DNA of 64,000 nt from Cyathus striatus (taxonomy: Eukaryota > Basidiomycota > Agaricomycetes > Agaricales > Nidulariaceae), in the NCBI GenBank assembly GCA_025738555.1, contig JAOVFP010000002.1:4588001-4652000 (forward strand), given 5' to 3'. The position numbers were made by a program, and so were the translations under genes. The notes beneath the pieces are model-generated. The model saw nothing but the letters and a program-made list of their open reading frames with translations, ran no database searches and was not told where the DNA came from. Below, piece by piece: positions 22,601 through 34,718 of the stretch (the first letter of the stretch is position 1; the number at the start of each line of letters is the position of its first letter).

Positions 22601-25164
22601 TCCACCACCGTATATTGGTTCCGACTATAATATTATGACAGATGTTCATTGGGAGGCAGTCGTCACGGCAGCGAACGACTGGGCTGTTCCAATAGCTAGT
22701 GGATCTGCATCGTCTCTTGAAAATGAATTGGTAGATTCCATCGTACAGGATCGCTGGGTTGAATTTACTCGTAGATACGAGTACGTTCGTCTAAGGGCAG
22801 ACATGACGCCTTTGAGCAAACCTGTGGATGGACCTGTATGTTTCGACCTGATCGTCTTGGTATGGAAACTAAGTATTCTAATAGAGAGAGCAACCATACG
22901 AAAGCTTGCTTGACTCCTGCCGAAAAAGACGAAAGGGGTTTGAAGGCCTAAAAGATAACAACCAGCCAATCCTGGAAGTATGTAAAGTTCCAGCGCTGGT
23001 TAATCATTTAAATCCTTCTTCGACTACTATCCCCGAGACCAGAGCAAGTGTCAAATGTAAGTGAAGCTGTAGATATGACAGTACAATGTACTTACATATC
23101 CAGATCTTATTCCAGAATTATGTGCCAAGTTCACAGTTTCAGCAAGGTTTGATTGCAATTTATACTATTGAAGTTGAGTTTTTAAGGAGTATACTAGTGC
23201 CATGAGGACTGCATTATTGCTACCCTCAATCCTGCGTCGTATCGATGATTTACTTCTCGTAAAAGAAGTTAATGCGAAATTCTTTAATCACACCATTCGT
23301 CAAGATCTATTGCATATGGCTCTTTGCACTCCTTCGGCTGGTAGTGAATATGACTACGAGCGCCTTGAACTTCTCGGTACGCACCAGTCTACAAGACATT
23401 CTCTCCGCTGACAGAATGTACAGGTGATGGATTTCTGAAGTATCTGTCGTCAATCTATATTTTTGTAACATATCCATCCCACACAGAAGGCATGCTTCAT
23501 CAGACTCGACAGAGGATCATAAGCAACAAGTCACTCCTATCTAGCGCAACTAATGTTCGGCTTCCCGCCTATATTCAGTCAAAGCCGTTTGTAGTTAAAG
23601 GTTGGCGACTTCCGGCTCGACCTCCACGTGCTTTAAAGGACGCCGAATCGTCGGCCAGCGCTGCATTGGTTTACTCGGCGTATGAAGATCGAGTATGCAT
23701 ATCTTGTCACGCAATACTTGGCTTGGCTCTGATTATTTTTTGACGAAGGCCGATGAAAATATTGACCAAGATGAAGGGCCTGATAGGCAAGAAAAGAAGC
23801 AGAGGAAGAAAAGAAAACGCAATAAACAGGACCTGGAAACGTGCCAGTGGCTTGGAGACAAGGTTACCGTTCTCTCTGTATGTATTTGAATTATTTTCTG
23901 ATTTTTTTTCTCGCAGACTATAGCAGACGTCACCGAAGCGATTATTGGTGCAGCCTATATTTCCGGTGGGCGGGAAACAGGCCTCCAGGTTGTAAAGGCG
24001 ATGTCCCTACCTATCGTAGATGTCGATCAATGGTCAGATTTGGGTCGTAAGGTGCCGTTGGCACCTGCTCCCCCTACTCTAGCAAAGATTAAAGGTGGTT
24101 CGATTGAAGCTATGGAAAGGATTATCGGTTGCAAATTCTTGCGGCCACATCTTGCTGTACAGGCGCTGACCCAATCGTTAATCCCGGGATGCGAAATAAC
24201 ATCTTTCGAGCGACTAGAATTTATCGGGGACGCTATTCTTGATTTCAGTATGTTAAAGTGTTTCTTTTTCGAGCTAATGTTGATATAGCGTAGTGGTCAT
24301 TCGATACATCTTCGACCGAGAGCAGCACCTATCTCCAGGTGGTTTAACATTGTTGAAAGTTTGTCTTTTGTTTCTACGATATCTTGTGATAATGCTAAGG
24401 CCAAACTGGTAGGCTGCGATGGTTTCTAATTCAGCATTAGCCGCGGTCTGCGTATCGTCTGGCCTTCACGAATATCTCGTTCTTCAGTCGCACGAGCTTG
24501 CAAGAAATGTAGGGGAATATGCGACAAAGCTTAAAGCGAGACAAAAAGAGGCGTACAAACTTGCTCAAGAAGAATGTCGATCACCAGGACAGTATTGGTA
24601 CGATATTGAACCCCCCAAAGTATGTTTACTATTTACCAAGCTAGAATTTGATAGACAGCTTATTTTTGGCAGTCTCTGTCTGATTTGGTCGAGTCGATAA
24701 TAGGTGCAGTGTATATTTCGGATGACTTCTCACCGCACGGTGCAGAAGCACTATTCGACAACATTTTGAAGCCATTTTACGACAAACACATTACCATTCA
24801 GACACTATCCCATCATCCAACGAAGAGCCTGCTTGAGCTATTACAGGCTACCGGATGCCTTCATTTCGAGATCGAGAAAGAAAAAACTGAAGATGAAAGA
24901 ACACGATGCAATGGTAAGATAATGTATATCATCAAGTTCTCAAACTGAAAGGCAACATTTATAGTTTTAATACATGATACTGTTCTTTCCACTGCGGAAG
25001 GTTCTGCAGCAGCAAATACAGTAAAGCTCGCATCGATGTTTGCGCTTGATGCCCTGGAAGGCGACCCAGATTTTATGAAAAGGGCGTGCGATTGTCGAGT
25101 GCACGGAAAGAAAGGCAAGGGGAGCAAAGGCATTGAAGATACTCTTTCAGCGTTGGAAAGTTAA
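19605..25164 (+). CDS. DCL: Dicer-like ribonuclease with degenerate helicase domain
   Basis: Dicers cut dsRNA into small RNAs for silencing. Order seen: a disordered N-terminus; helicase N-part near 19990-20640; helicase C-part near 21240-21640; a Dicer-dimerization domain (SKAYARRAVCFKACEELANS, near 22060-22130); RNase IIIa (YERLELLGDGFLKY, 23350-23440, with DVTEAIIGAAYISGG); RNase IIIb (FERLEFIGDAILDF, near 24210-24250, with DLVESIIGAVYISDD); and a weak dsRNA-binding-like C-terminus. Both RNase III signatures keep the acidic residues. The helicase does not: the Walker A position reads LPPLKSASG, motif II reads VIGDIES instead of a DExH box, motif III reads ALALP, and motif VI lacks QxxGRxR. 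No PAZ domain is clear. More than 15 exons; borders inside the helicase are my reconstruction. Confidence 0.88.
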
Positions 25165-25271
25165 AATGAGTTGTTCAAGAACTTAGTGTAAACACACAAT
25201 ATTGTCGAAGGCGTGAAGTGAAAAAATGATAATTGGGTAGTCTATATATTTCTATGATCATGCAAGAAGGA

Positions 25272-25616
25272 TTATGCAGACGCAGACTTCCTCCTAGATA
25301 TAGAGGATGTAAAAACTTTACTCGCGGGAAGAATGTAAAATAAACGCACAGTTGGTAGTAAGCAGCGCCGAAAGGGATGGAAAATCCAAACGCAAGATAA
25401 GCGAATACTTTAGTGCCAAAAGCAAGTTTTCTCTCCCGGGCCATTGGAAGGGGAGATGCTGGAGGGGGTTAATTGGGTTGACGAAAGGAGGACTCAGGAG
25501 TGACATACATGATAATTATCATGGGCTGAGCGGGTGACAGGGGAAGTATGAAGGGTGCGTGTGCCAACAATGGCGTTCTGGCGGGTAGCAGCGCGGGCTA
25601 GAACAGCAAGAGACAT
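25272..25616 (-). CDS. COX8: Cytochrome c oxidase subunit VIIc (fungal Cox8), apparent one-base frame break
   Basis: This is a small single-span inner-membrane subunit of respiratory complex IV. Exon 1 (from 25616) is MSLAVLARAATRQNAIVGTR plus a short tail, a typical mitochondrial presequence. Exon 2 begins HLPFQWPGRE and then, in the next frame, KLAFGTKVFAYLAFGFSIPF and GAAYYQL. The last exon gives RKSASA and stops at 25272. The family has one continuous LPF...QL segment, so the frame should not change. The switch falls in a four-A run on the coding strand (25428-25431); one more A would restore it. It is either a sequence error or a real lesion. Exon borders are otherwise canonical. Confidence 0.75.
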
Positions 25617-26056
25617 GTTATATAGACGGGGGATGTGGCCTGGAAAGGGCGAGGTCAGAGAAAGATGATGGGGAAGCCAAGGGGAGTTGAGGCTGATGGC
25701 GAGGACGTCGTCGTCGGAACACCACGGGATTACATAATGTTAACATAAGGCAATTCAGCTTCTACTTTTGGACGAGGTCATGAAAGGGTCACATGATCAA
25801 GCAGCAAGCTATATTTTGAATTTAAAATTATAAATAAGTTATAGTCTAAACAACTACTTCCTTATCGTCAGCGGCCATCTCACTGATTCGTAAGAACAAT
25901 ATGCTCACATTTCCCCAGGATCTGTCAGTGGTGGTGCTCCACAAGTCATCAGACCTCTTATCTCCCAGGCCTGCATATTAGATGGTCCTTGTGCGGACCT
26001 TCTTTCCTCTTCCCCACTCCTCTCCTATCTTCAGAACAACCCCATCTCTGCACAAA
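25617..26056. promoter_or_regulatory. Divergent promoter region COX8 / aldehyde dehydrogenase
   Basis: This stretch of about 440 bases separates two starts. It is AT-rich around 25800-25860. No specific element is recognised. Confidence 0.4.
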
Positions 26057-28645
26057 ATGGCGCACACAGCTACTATCAACATCCCTCGTCTTAACAAGTA
26101 CATTTCTGTGCCTACAGGTTTATTCATCAACAATGAGTTCGTGCCCTCCACCGACTCAAATGAAGTCATCGAGTCAGTCATCTCCCCTTGTGATAAGATA
26201 AGCCGTCCAATCCACGTTCCAGCGCTGTCAATCCTGCAACAGAAGAGGTCCTGTGCACCGTAGTCGCAGGTATCTACTTCTACCTGATGTGTACTTATAT
26301 ATTTTTCCTTGATATCGCTTTGAAGCCTCCACCAAGGACATCGATGTCGCTGTTGCTGCCGCGCGTAAGGCGTTCAATACTTCATGGGGAAAGAATGTCA
26401 CCGGCTTCGAGAGGTCGAGGTTGATTAACAAGTTGGCTGATCTTATTGAGCGAGACGCTCAGGAACTAGCTGAACTCGAAACTCTAAACAATGGGAAACC
26501 AGTCAAAATTGCTAGGTATACAACAATCATTTTTCGATTTTGTACATACAACGAGCATCCTGAACAGAGATTTCGACATCGGAGACAGTGTCCAGTGCTT
26601 GCGTTATTATGCGGGCTGGGCAGATAAGATCATTGGACAGGTTGCCGTTCACTTCCAACCAGTCGATTTTACTTATTCACGTTATAACCCTTAGTCGCTT
26701 GAAGTCGATAATAAAACCAAGCTTGCTTTTACCCGTCATGACCCTATAGGTGTCTGTGGACAGATGTATGGGTATTTGGCAACAAATGTTTAGGGCGTGC
26801 TTATTGAGGTTTTATAGTATTCCTTGGAATTATCCGATCAACATGTGGTAGGTTTTTGTAACTTCATAGTAGCATCACGCATAATGATCAATGAAATTGC
26901 AGGGCGTGGAAAGTAGCACCAGCTTTGGCTGTCGGTTGTACTATCGTCATGAAGCCCTCAGAACTTACCCCATTGACTGCACTAGTGTGTTTCTGCTTTC
27001 CTTTCATTTTAGTCGACGTAGTGACCCCTTTTCAGAAACTGTCAGAATTGGTCAAAGAAGCAGGGTTAATAGTCAACGAACTATGTTAAAAGAGCCTTAA
27101 TATGACTTACACATTCGTTCATAGCTTTCCTCCTGGTGTCATCAACACTGTTCCCTCTTTGGGACCTGTTGGAGGTGCCGCACTTGCCGCTCATATGGAT
27201 GTGGACAAGGTTGCTTTTACAGGATCCACTGTTACCGGTCGTAAAATTATGGAGGCTGCTGCTAAGAGCAACCTCAAAAAAGTTCGTTGGAATGCTTGTT
27301 AACTCTACTACTTACGTGATTTCTTCAGGTCTCTTTGGAACTCGGCGGAAAGTCACCTCACCTTATTTTCGAGTCTGCTGATCTGGATCAAGGTATGTTC
27401 AAGAACGATGGGCATTTTCCGGTACAGGCGTTATTTTCTTCTCTGCTGCTACGCGGGTCACACCGCCTCTATGGCACTGGCAGTTAGAAGCCCCGATGGA
27501 TGTTATTTCCGAACTGTCCATGTCGACCCCTTGCATTTATGTATCTAACTAGGTTTTTTTTTTAGCCGCAAACTGGGCTGCTCTTGGAATATGTTACAAT
27601 TCTGGCCAGGATTGTACAGCGGGGTCGCGCGTATATGTCCAAGAATCCATTTACGATAAATTCATAGACATCCTCGTGGCAAAGGTGAAACAACAAGTCA
27701 TTGGCAACGGTTTCGATGAGAAGAGCGGCGGAGGTCCGGTGGTTGGTTGACTCCATTCCCCATTCTGATGATAGATTGATCAATTTATCGAAGGTATCAA
27801 AAGGGCAATATGACCGCGTTTGGGGTTACATCGAGGCTGGGAAGCAAGAAGGCGCCAAAGTCATTCTTGGAGGTGTCAAACGATCTGAGAAGGGATACTA
27901 TGTAGATCCAACAAGTGCGTCAATACTTACCCAAGAGTGATTTGTTAACATCAACTCGCCTTTCTATAATAGTTTTCGCAGACATTAAGCCAGATATGAA
28001 GATCGTAAGTTGTGAATTCCACATAATTCAGGATGTTTTTCGGTTACTCAATGTAGTTTAGGTGAAGGAAGAGGTACGTTTCTTTCGCATCACAAAACCA
28101 GGACATTGCTGTTGTTGAACTGACTGCGAAAGATATTCGGTCCTGTTCTGGCTGTTGGAAAGTTCAAGTCCGAGGACGAGGCAATCGCTTTAGCAAATGC
28201 GACAACCTATGGTTTGGGTGCCGGACTTCATTCAAGTTAGCATCACGTCTCTAGAATCGAAGTCACCGAACCTAAATTCTTACACGTGGTTTTAATTTTT
28301 TTTTCCGCTAGATGACGCTAACCAATGTATGCGTGTTTCTTCCGCGTTGGAAGCCGGGACAGTAAGATTCTGAAACGGCGTTTGTTTCACGGTCTCAATC
28401 TCATTTATTTAGGTCTGGGTCAATCAATATAATATCCTGAACAACAACGTACCTTTCGGCGGTAAAAAACAATCTGGCATTGGTCAGTCACTTTTCTTAG
28501 TATGCACATCGGATTTATTTAAACAGAAGCATTTTTTTGTCCACCATCGTTAGGACGCGAACTGGGGAGCTACGCGTTGGAAGAGTATACATCTGTAAAA
28601 GCGGTGCACTGGAACTTTGGGGAGAAACTTGATTGGCCATTGTGA
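26057..28645 (+). CDS. NAD(P)+ aldehyde dehydrogenase (ALDH class 1/2 type)
   Basis: The enzyme oxidises aldehydes to acids, for example acetaldehyde to acetate. The start [20 protein letters not shown] is followed by [11 protein letters not shown] and [20 protein letters not shown]. Further on are [44 protein letters not shown] and the cofactor loop [27 protein letters not shown] carries the general-base Glu and [11 protein letters not shown] carries the catalytic Cys. [14 protein letters not shown] and [20 protein letters not shown] precede the end [16 protein letters not shown]...WPL at 28645. No organelle presequence is clear, so a cytosolic enzyme is likely. About a dozen short introns are present; borders near 26500-26900 and 27700-27800 are approximate. 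Confidence 0.93.
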
Positions 28646-29358
28646 TTGAATTGGTGGGTTGGCGTTAACAGCATCGTGGCTAACTGACGATCACCGTTTT
28701 GCTTATTGGGTCATAGTCGTGGGTTATCTTAACGTCGCGTGGAGGACCCTAAACTAGTAACGAACCAGATTTATTCGCAGATCTCGCTTAAGGACTTTGT
28801 TAGTTACGTGATTCGGGAATTGGTGGTCGCGCTCGTGGTTCTGACCCTTGCAGGAGTAGTAGCACATTGTTCCCAAAATAGTATGTCATTTACGGATAAT
28901 TCAACGAGATATCAACATTATCATGATATTGTGAAGAAATAGCATTGATATACGTACGATGTTTCTCGTCTCTAGGTGAAACTGTTACGTATCATCAAAG
29001 AACTTCACGAAAGAATGGGCTTAAGTGGGATCAGAGTTATAATAGGTACCTCCTGCAAATGATTGTGATCGGAGTGGAAAGGTGTGACGAAGGAATTATT
29101 CGAATCTAACCACAAAATGAAAACGACAACAGGGATACAGTGGGACAAACGGCCAATGGGTATTATTACTGAAAAAGTACTCTATTGCATGACTGCGGTG
29201 AATTGGATTGAATGTGGCGGGGAAAGCTGGGGGGGAGGTGTTATGGAGTGTTTAACGCTGGAATTGAGAATATTCTCTATAGTCGCCGGCTCCCTCATTA
29301 GTATAGATGTATCTTTAATGTCTAGGTTAGATTTAGTACTTTACGCACATTTAAAAAC
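28646..29358. other. Intergenic, convergent 3' spacer
   Basis: This stretch of about 710 bases lies between the aldehyde dehydrogenase and Zn2Cys6 stops. A plus-strand open frame at 28739-28942 has a hydrophobic middle but no recognisable family and no supporting exons. I would not call a gene here. Confidence 0.4.
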
Positions 29359-30109
29359 TTACGAATTATCTATACCAGCATTAGGATCATAATACTGGTG
29401 CATTCCGACTCCAGAAGGCGGATGGTCTGGGAAAGTAGTTCCGTAGTGAGGGTTATGAAGAGCGTAGTCATTGGGGAAAGGGGCAGGCGGTACAAAGGTA
29501 CCGACATGGTGCGTTATAGTGTGCTGCTGCGGTGAAGCTCCGTGTATAGGACTCGGATCCTGCGTCATGTTCGGGGGGAACTGCACATGAATAGGGTATA
29601 CACCGGTGGATGGAGGCTGTCCTGCAGGAATTATAGCCTGCGCAAGATGCAGGTTTTCTCTGTGGGAAGTAAACTCTTGTCAATTTTGTACGGGACTTTA
29701 ACTGACTGACGACCATCCACCTATAGTCAAACGGCGGGCCTTGAGGGATTGCAATCGAGGGGCTGTTAAAGACTGGGTTGGAGTAGGATGAATCCTGTCT
29801 TGCCTCTGAGTCCCCGGGAACCATAGATGAAGCTCTCGACCTTCGGTTTTGCTCATCCGCCACTGTGAGGAACTCACATTTGTAATTGTGCTCCACACAC
29901 CGCTTGCAGCGACCCAAACGTTCACTGTCCGTCGTGTCGCACTGCTGGGGGATAAGGAGATGAAAATAAAATTCATGGAGCACACGCACTCTGACTTTAC
30001 GATTACGGCAGTTAAGGCAAGCGACCGGAGTTCTTCTGTGGCCTGAAGGGCGACTAGTATTTCCGGGTCGCAAATGAGAAGGCGAGGAAGTGGAAACAGA
30101 TGTGTCCAT
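29359..30109 (-). CDS. Short Zn2Cys6 DNA-binding protein
   Basis: This is a putative nuclear transcription regulator. The start at 30109 gives MDTSVSTSSPSHLRPGN and a Pro/Arg stretch leading to ACLNCRNRKV. An intron splits the cluster, and the second half reads CDTTDSERLGRCKRCVEHNY then KCEF. Together they make C-x2-C-x6-C...C-x2-C-x6-C, the six zinc ligands. The rest is Ser/Pro/His-rich and disordered (ASPQQHTITHHVGTFVPPAP) and ends GVGMHQYYDPNAGIDNS at 29359. There is no Fungal_trans domain. The three exons have standard borders. Targets are unknown. Confidence 0.8.
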
Positions 30110-31010
30110 GATTGAGTCAAGGGATGAGACTGGAAGTATACCTTGCGCAAAGCGTGGCTACAATTTATACATCACTAGGTGGGAACACGGCTGAATAAAA
30201 TGACAAGGCAATTATTCAACCTTGACACCATCTCAGAAAGAATTCAGATAGTTGGGACGAGTTCTCGTGACAGTTCATCAGTCGCGATCTTGTTACACGT
30301 GAGGAGAGCGGTGCGAAAGCGAGGTCACAGAGTAGACACAAGGCAGCTATGGCTCAGGGTACAGACTCCCAAATAGAAGATTTGTTTCTAGTTGACCGGC
30401 GTTCCGGTGGGCAGACTATCGGATGCGTGCACTTCACCACCCACAACTCATAACATCTTTCATTGATCTTTGTCATAGCGCGCGCTTGTATTGACTCGCA
30501 TTGGACTCTTCAAGCCGAGCACCTCGAGAAAGGGAAAGTAATCGGACGCGAGATGCAGAAAAGGGGCTGTTCCACTACGGAGTGAAGATATTGACTGAAA
30601 TTAAACTGTGTGAACGCGTCAAAAGCGAGCCGAGGCGGTTTCTGTGTCAGAGTGCTTATTTCCGAGATTTGGATGTGATCAACAAAGAAAGGTACCAAAT
30701 ACACATAAGGTAACAAAAGCTCACGTATAAACAACGCATCACAGTGAACCACCCAGCGAACACGAGAAATATACATCGGGCGAGATTTAGAACGATCGAA
30801 TCGAGTTTACGGCAAGTGCAACCCTTGGTCAAACGCTCGCACAAGTACCTGGAAACCCGCATGATATTCTCCTTCCGACAAAGACATTATCCGAACCACG
30901 AGGGACTCTTCATTGCAAGAACTCGAATCCAATCAAGTGAAGCAAAATCAAACGAGCATCGTTGCAGAAAAAGATAGCGTACAAATGGAACAACCAGTGG
31001 TATTAGCAAA
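30110..31010. other. Intergenic, about 900 bases
   Basis: This stretch lies upstream of the Zn2Cys6 gene and downstream of the proteasome gene. Several short open frames on both strands lack family features and splice partners. I see no RNA gene or repeat. Confidence 0.4.
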
Positions 31011-32007
31011 TCACAAAGCAAGATAATCGCGAACTTCCTCCTCTGACAACTTTCGGAATGTGGGCTTGGGACGACCTGTCTCTCCCCCAATCTTCCCCTC
31101 CTCAAGTTCAGCCAGTGTTGGTACTGTGATCACGCCAATTTCTATCGTTTTCTCTGTCATCTGACCTTCAAAGCCTTCCTTTAGAGTTAACAAAGCTGTG
31201 TGTATTGCATCCTCGAGACTTATATCATCATTGTAGCTGATCAAAACATGCAAATATGAGAGAAATGATAAGGTTTGATACAACTTAGAGAGGGCGCACC
31301 GTTTCTCAAGGAAAGTTTTGGCGTTAACCATGTTCTTTCCGATCGCGCTCGCTTTCCAAGCCCAGAAAGATCCGGATGGATCTACTTGATAGAGAGTAGG
31401 GCCACGATGAACATCCCAGCCGGCAACCAGCAGCGATACACCGTATGGTCGAACACCACTGTGAAGAGATAAATTAGGAGAGTGGAGAAGGAGTGGAAAT
31501 ATGCTTGACAAACCCAGATTGTGTAGCTTGTTGCATTACAGTAGCAATTTCCTGTGTTAGAACCCTTGTGGGTGGGTATTCGCCATAGATCTTCCAGTAG
31601 GCCTGGGCAGATTTCCTGGCTTTGGCGATGAGAATCCTGAAATCGGGACCCATTCCAGAATACACGATGCCAATATTGGGGCATATGACGGCCACTTTAT
31701 CGATCATCGAGTCGTCAATGAGGAGAGAGGAGCTCTTCTTCTCAGTCGCGATAACGATGCCATTTGACGCTGAGAAGAGTTAGAATGCACGAAGAATAAA
31801 AGAACGTGGAAAAGGCACCCTTGATTCCAAGACTTGTAGTGCCTTGTGCGACCGCAGCCAAAGCGTGTTCGATCTGGACAAGCTTACCGCTGGGCGAGAA
31901 AACGGTAAGAGAGTAACTATAATGAAAGAAAAAGGACGTCAATAAGAACAGGAAGATAGAGAAGGAATAAGGAAGAACCTGTAAGCACCTCCTTCTGCGC
32001 TAGCCAT
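31011..32007 (-). CDS. PRE8: 20S proteasome subunit alpha 2
   Basis: This is a structural subunit of the outer alpha ring of the 20S proteasome. The start at 32007 gives MASAEGGAY, and after an intron [20 protein letters not shown], the proteasome A-type signature. It continues [31 protein letters not shown] and [20 protein letters not shown]. Then come [15 protein letters not shown] with [20 protein letters not shown], and the end [22 protein letters not shown] tail at 31011. Length and order match PSMA2/Pre8. There are about five introns. Confidence 0.95.
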
Positions 32008-32304
32008 GAGTGTCGGATGTGGTGAATTATGGTGTTAAGAGGGTGGATAGAAAGGGATGGGGGGGTAGGAGACGAGGAGACAAGTGGGAGTACGAGGGTG
32101 AGAGTTGCAGCGGGCTGTCTGGCTTTCTGACTGCACACTGCACACTGCACGCCAGTCTGACGCGTCCAGCATTGTTTACAGTTGTTGATTGAAAGCCGCG
32201 TCACCAGATAAGATTAGATAACATAATTTCATTCTTCCATTCTAATTCAACTACATGTACATACATCCACATATATATATTATTACATGTTATCGTCAGT
32301 CTTT

Positions 32305-33287
32305 TTAATCCACCTTGAGCGGCGTGGTCCTCAAGTACGACTGCACAACATCTGTCAGCAACTCCTCACATCATACAACAACAAAACTACTTACGTAGTG
32401 CTGCGTGAATTCGGGGAAGAGCGTCTTCGCCTCCTCATTCGTCACTGCGGGGTGCACAATCACATCGTCCCCTTTCTTCCAGTTCACAGGTGTCGTGACA
32501 CGGTGCTTGTCGCCAAGTTGTAGCGCTGTTACAATTCTATTAATCCTTGCTTGCCATGCTCATCGGGAACACCTACAATCAATCACTCTGAAGGGTGTGT
32601 CAGTGTACACCAATGATATAATCCGATATTAAACTTACCTGATAATCTCGTCAAAGTTGCGGCCCGTTGACGCGGGATAAGCGATTGTCAGACGGATGAC
32701 CTTCTTAGGATCAATCACAAAAACTGTGCGGATCTACCACAAATTATGAGCCAAGCGCTAATCATCGTGCTCATTCGTCAGTGCCTACGGTAAAAGGAAG
32801 ACCCTTTGCATCACGGTTGGTCGCATCCTGCTCGTCCAGCATATCGTACAAGGTGGAAACTTTCCTGTCTGGATCGGCAATCTGGCAAGCCATGTGAGTA
32901 GTGAATTGATGTTCACAACGATCGCACATACAATGGGGAACTGCACATCCGTGGGGGCAACTTTGGATCCGAAGTCATTGATATCCTTTACCCACTTATG
33001 GTGTTCCTCAAGACCATTGGCGGAAATGCCAATGACCTTGACGTTACGTTTTGCAAAGTCTGGGGCGCGACGAGCGACCTCACCTAGCTCAGTGGTGCAA
33101 ACGGGGGTGAAGTCACCCGGGTGGGAGAACAAAACAGCCTATTGGCAAAGAGTCAGCGGTACTCGTTGAATACAACGATGAAGAAACGTACCCAAGAATC
33201 ACCGATCCAGTCGTGGAACTTGATGGGTCCTGCAGTGGTGTCAGCCTCGAAGTCGGGGGCAATACTTCCAAGTCGGAGAGAAGGCAT
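32305..33287 (-). CDS. 1-Cys peroxiredoxin (Prx6/Prx1 type)
   Basis: The enzyme reduces hydrogen peroxide and organic peroxides. The start at 33287 gives MPSLRLGSIAPDFEADTTAG and PIKFHDWIGDSW. An intron is followed by FSHPGDFTPVCTTELGEVAR, where the Cys of PVCTTE is the peroxidatic residue. Later exons give VKVIGISANGLEEHHKWVKD, LYDMLDEQDATNRDAKGLPF, RTVFVIDPKKVIRLTIAYPA and STGRNFDEIIR. The end, VNWKKGDDVIVHPAVT then YLRTTPLKVD, is the C-terminal arm of the Prx6 subfamily. No targeting presequence is obvious, suggesting a cytosolic form. There are about five introns. Confidence 0.93.
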
Positions 33288-33667
33288 GTTGAGTGTTGTT
33301 GTGAAAGGGGGGGATTGTGTAAGGACTGGTATTCAACGCTGATTAGATCGTTCATAAATAGCCAATCTCTGATCGCGTGTTTCGTTCCCACGACTAGCAA
33401 TCGCTTGCGAGCGCATTGCGTGCTCAGTAGCACAACACAACACTCCTCTAGAATCCTTAGGACCTGTCAAATACGGTCCTTCATCTTGACTCCTCATCTG
33501 CACTGCTCCAATAGTTCCCAAGGTTAGTCATAATATTGACACCGGCTACGCATATCATGTACAACAGATTGACCGTGATGCTACAATAATGAAAATGTGA
33601 AGAATTCCTACAATAGTTCTTCTGCTTGAATACTCGCATAAAACTTACTAATACCAATCGCATACCC
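33288..33667. other. Intergenic, peroxiredoxin promoter
   Basis: About 380 bases lie between the peroxiredoxin start and the SSU72 stop, both minus strand. Open frames here are short and unsupported. Confidence 0.4.
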
Positions 33668-34718
33668 TCAATAAAATGCCACCGCGTGAAGAAGACTGTG
33701 AGGATGCTTTTCCTGTTGTACCAACAATATCTTATCAATTTCCTCATCGATATCTTCGGATGCTTCGATCTGAAATCCACTAAGTTGAATTCATCTTATG
33801 AAATCATTGTGCAATTCAGCTTACCGCTGCAGCCAAGTCAAGCATGGCCTTTCCAGCAATCAGTGCCTCCTCGTGATTGTCCCTGATTTCCATGTTGATG
33901 ACATGGACTGGTTTGTTAAACTCCCTCCTCGGCCAAGCAGATCTAACAAAAACCATCATCATGAGAGCGTCGATTCAGTTAAGAATTACTCACCGTCGCA
34001 AACTGCATCAAAACAACGTTCCTCACATGTGATTACTACATCAGCAACTGTTCTGCTTTCTTGCCATCGTTCTGGAGCTAATTTTATTCGCCTATTTCGA
34101 TCCAACATAGGCAAAAGACCGTTGGCCATATATCTAAATGAATGAGTACGATAACGACTGGTGGCAAAGTACAAACTCACAGACGTGGATCCTTCGATTG
34201 CAATTCCTCGTAGATGGTATTGTAAGGCGTTCCAAACGGGTATATGTTAGGTTTATCTATCGAAGGGCCAGGAAGGCGTACCGCCGAACCCGTTCCTGAA
34301 GATATAACACGATATCCTGCTTTTCTTTGAAAGATAAATCCTGACCTATTTACTTATGACTGAAAGATTACTTACGATAAAATATGATGGCCTTCCATGG
34401 ACCTATTCTTAAAGGGTATTAGTAGAAGGTACAACCACAAAACATACTGCTTACTTGATTACTCGCGCACACAACGCAGAACAACGGCCTGGATTTATAT
34501 ACAGAAGAAACTTCCTTTCCTTCTGTTGACGAACTCCCAGAGGTTGTTTGTTGTATCGAGTCTTGGGGAAAGGTGTTTAATGGTGGATATCCATTTTCAC
34601 TTCGTTCGGTTAGTGTATGACTTGAAACTGTAGGTTGTGAAATTGGCGTAGAGGAGCCTTGCTGAAGTCGAGGGTCAGCTCTCGCAAGTCTGGGATCGCG
34701 GGCTCGTCTTGGATCCAT
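33668..34718 (-). CDS. SSU72: RNA polymerase II CTD phosphatase SSU72
   Basis: Ssu72 removes phosphate from Ser5 of the polymerase II C-terminal repeats and acts in 3'-end processing. A poorly conserved N-terminus starts [20 protein letters not shown] at 34718 and is longer than in yeast. The phosphatase core begins [20 protein letters not shown], with the CxxxxxR(S) active-site loop. It continues [60 protein letters not shown] and [20 protein letters not shown]. The last exons encode [20 protein letters not shown] and end [10 protein letters not shown] at 33668. Six or seven exons are present. Confidence 0.94.

Noticed and set aside
28739..28942. Plus-strand ORF with a hydrophobic middle
   Set aside because: No recognisable family, no splice partners, and it sits in a 3'-to-3' spacer.
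30501..30713. Charged plus-strand ORF in the 900-base spacer
   Set aside because: Short, without homology that I recognise and without partner exons on either side.
32120..32150. CTGCACACTGCACACTGCACG short repeat
   Set aside because: Two and a half copies of a 9-bp unit upstream of a proteasome gene; too small to call a repeat of interest.
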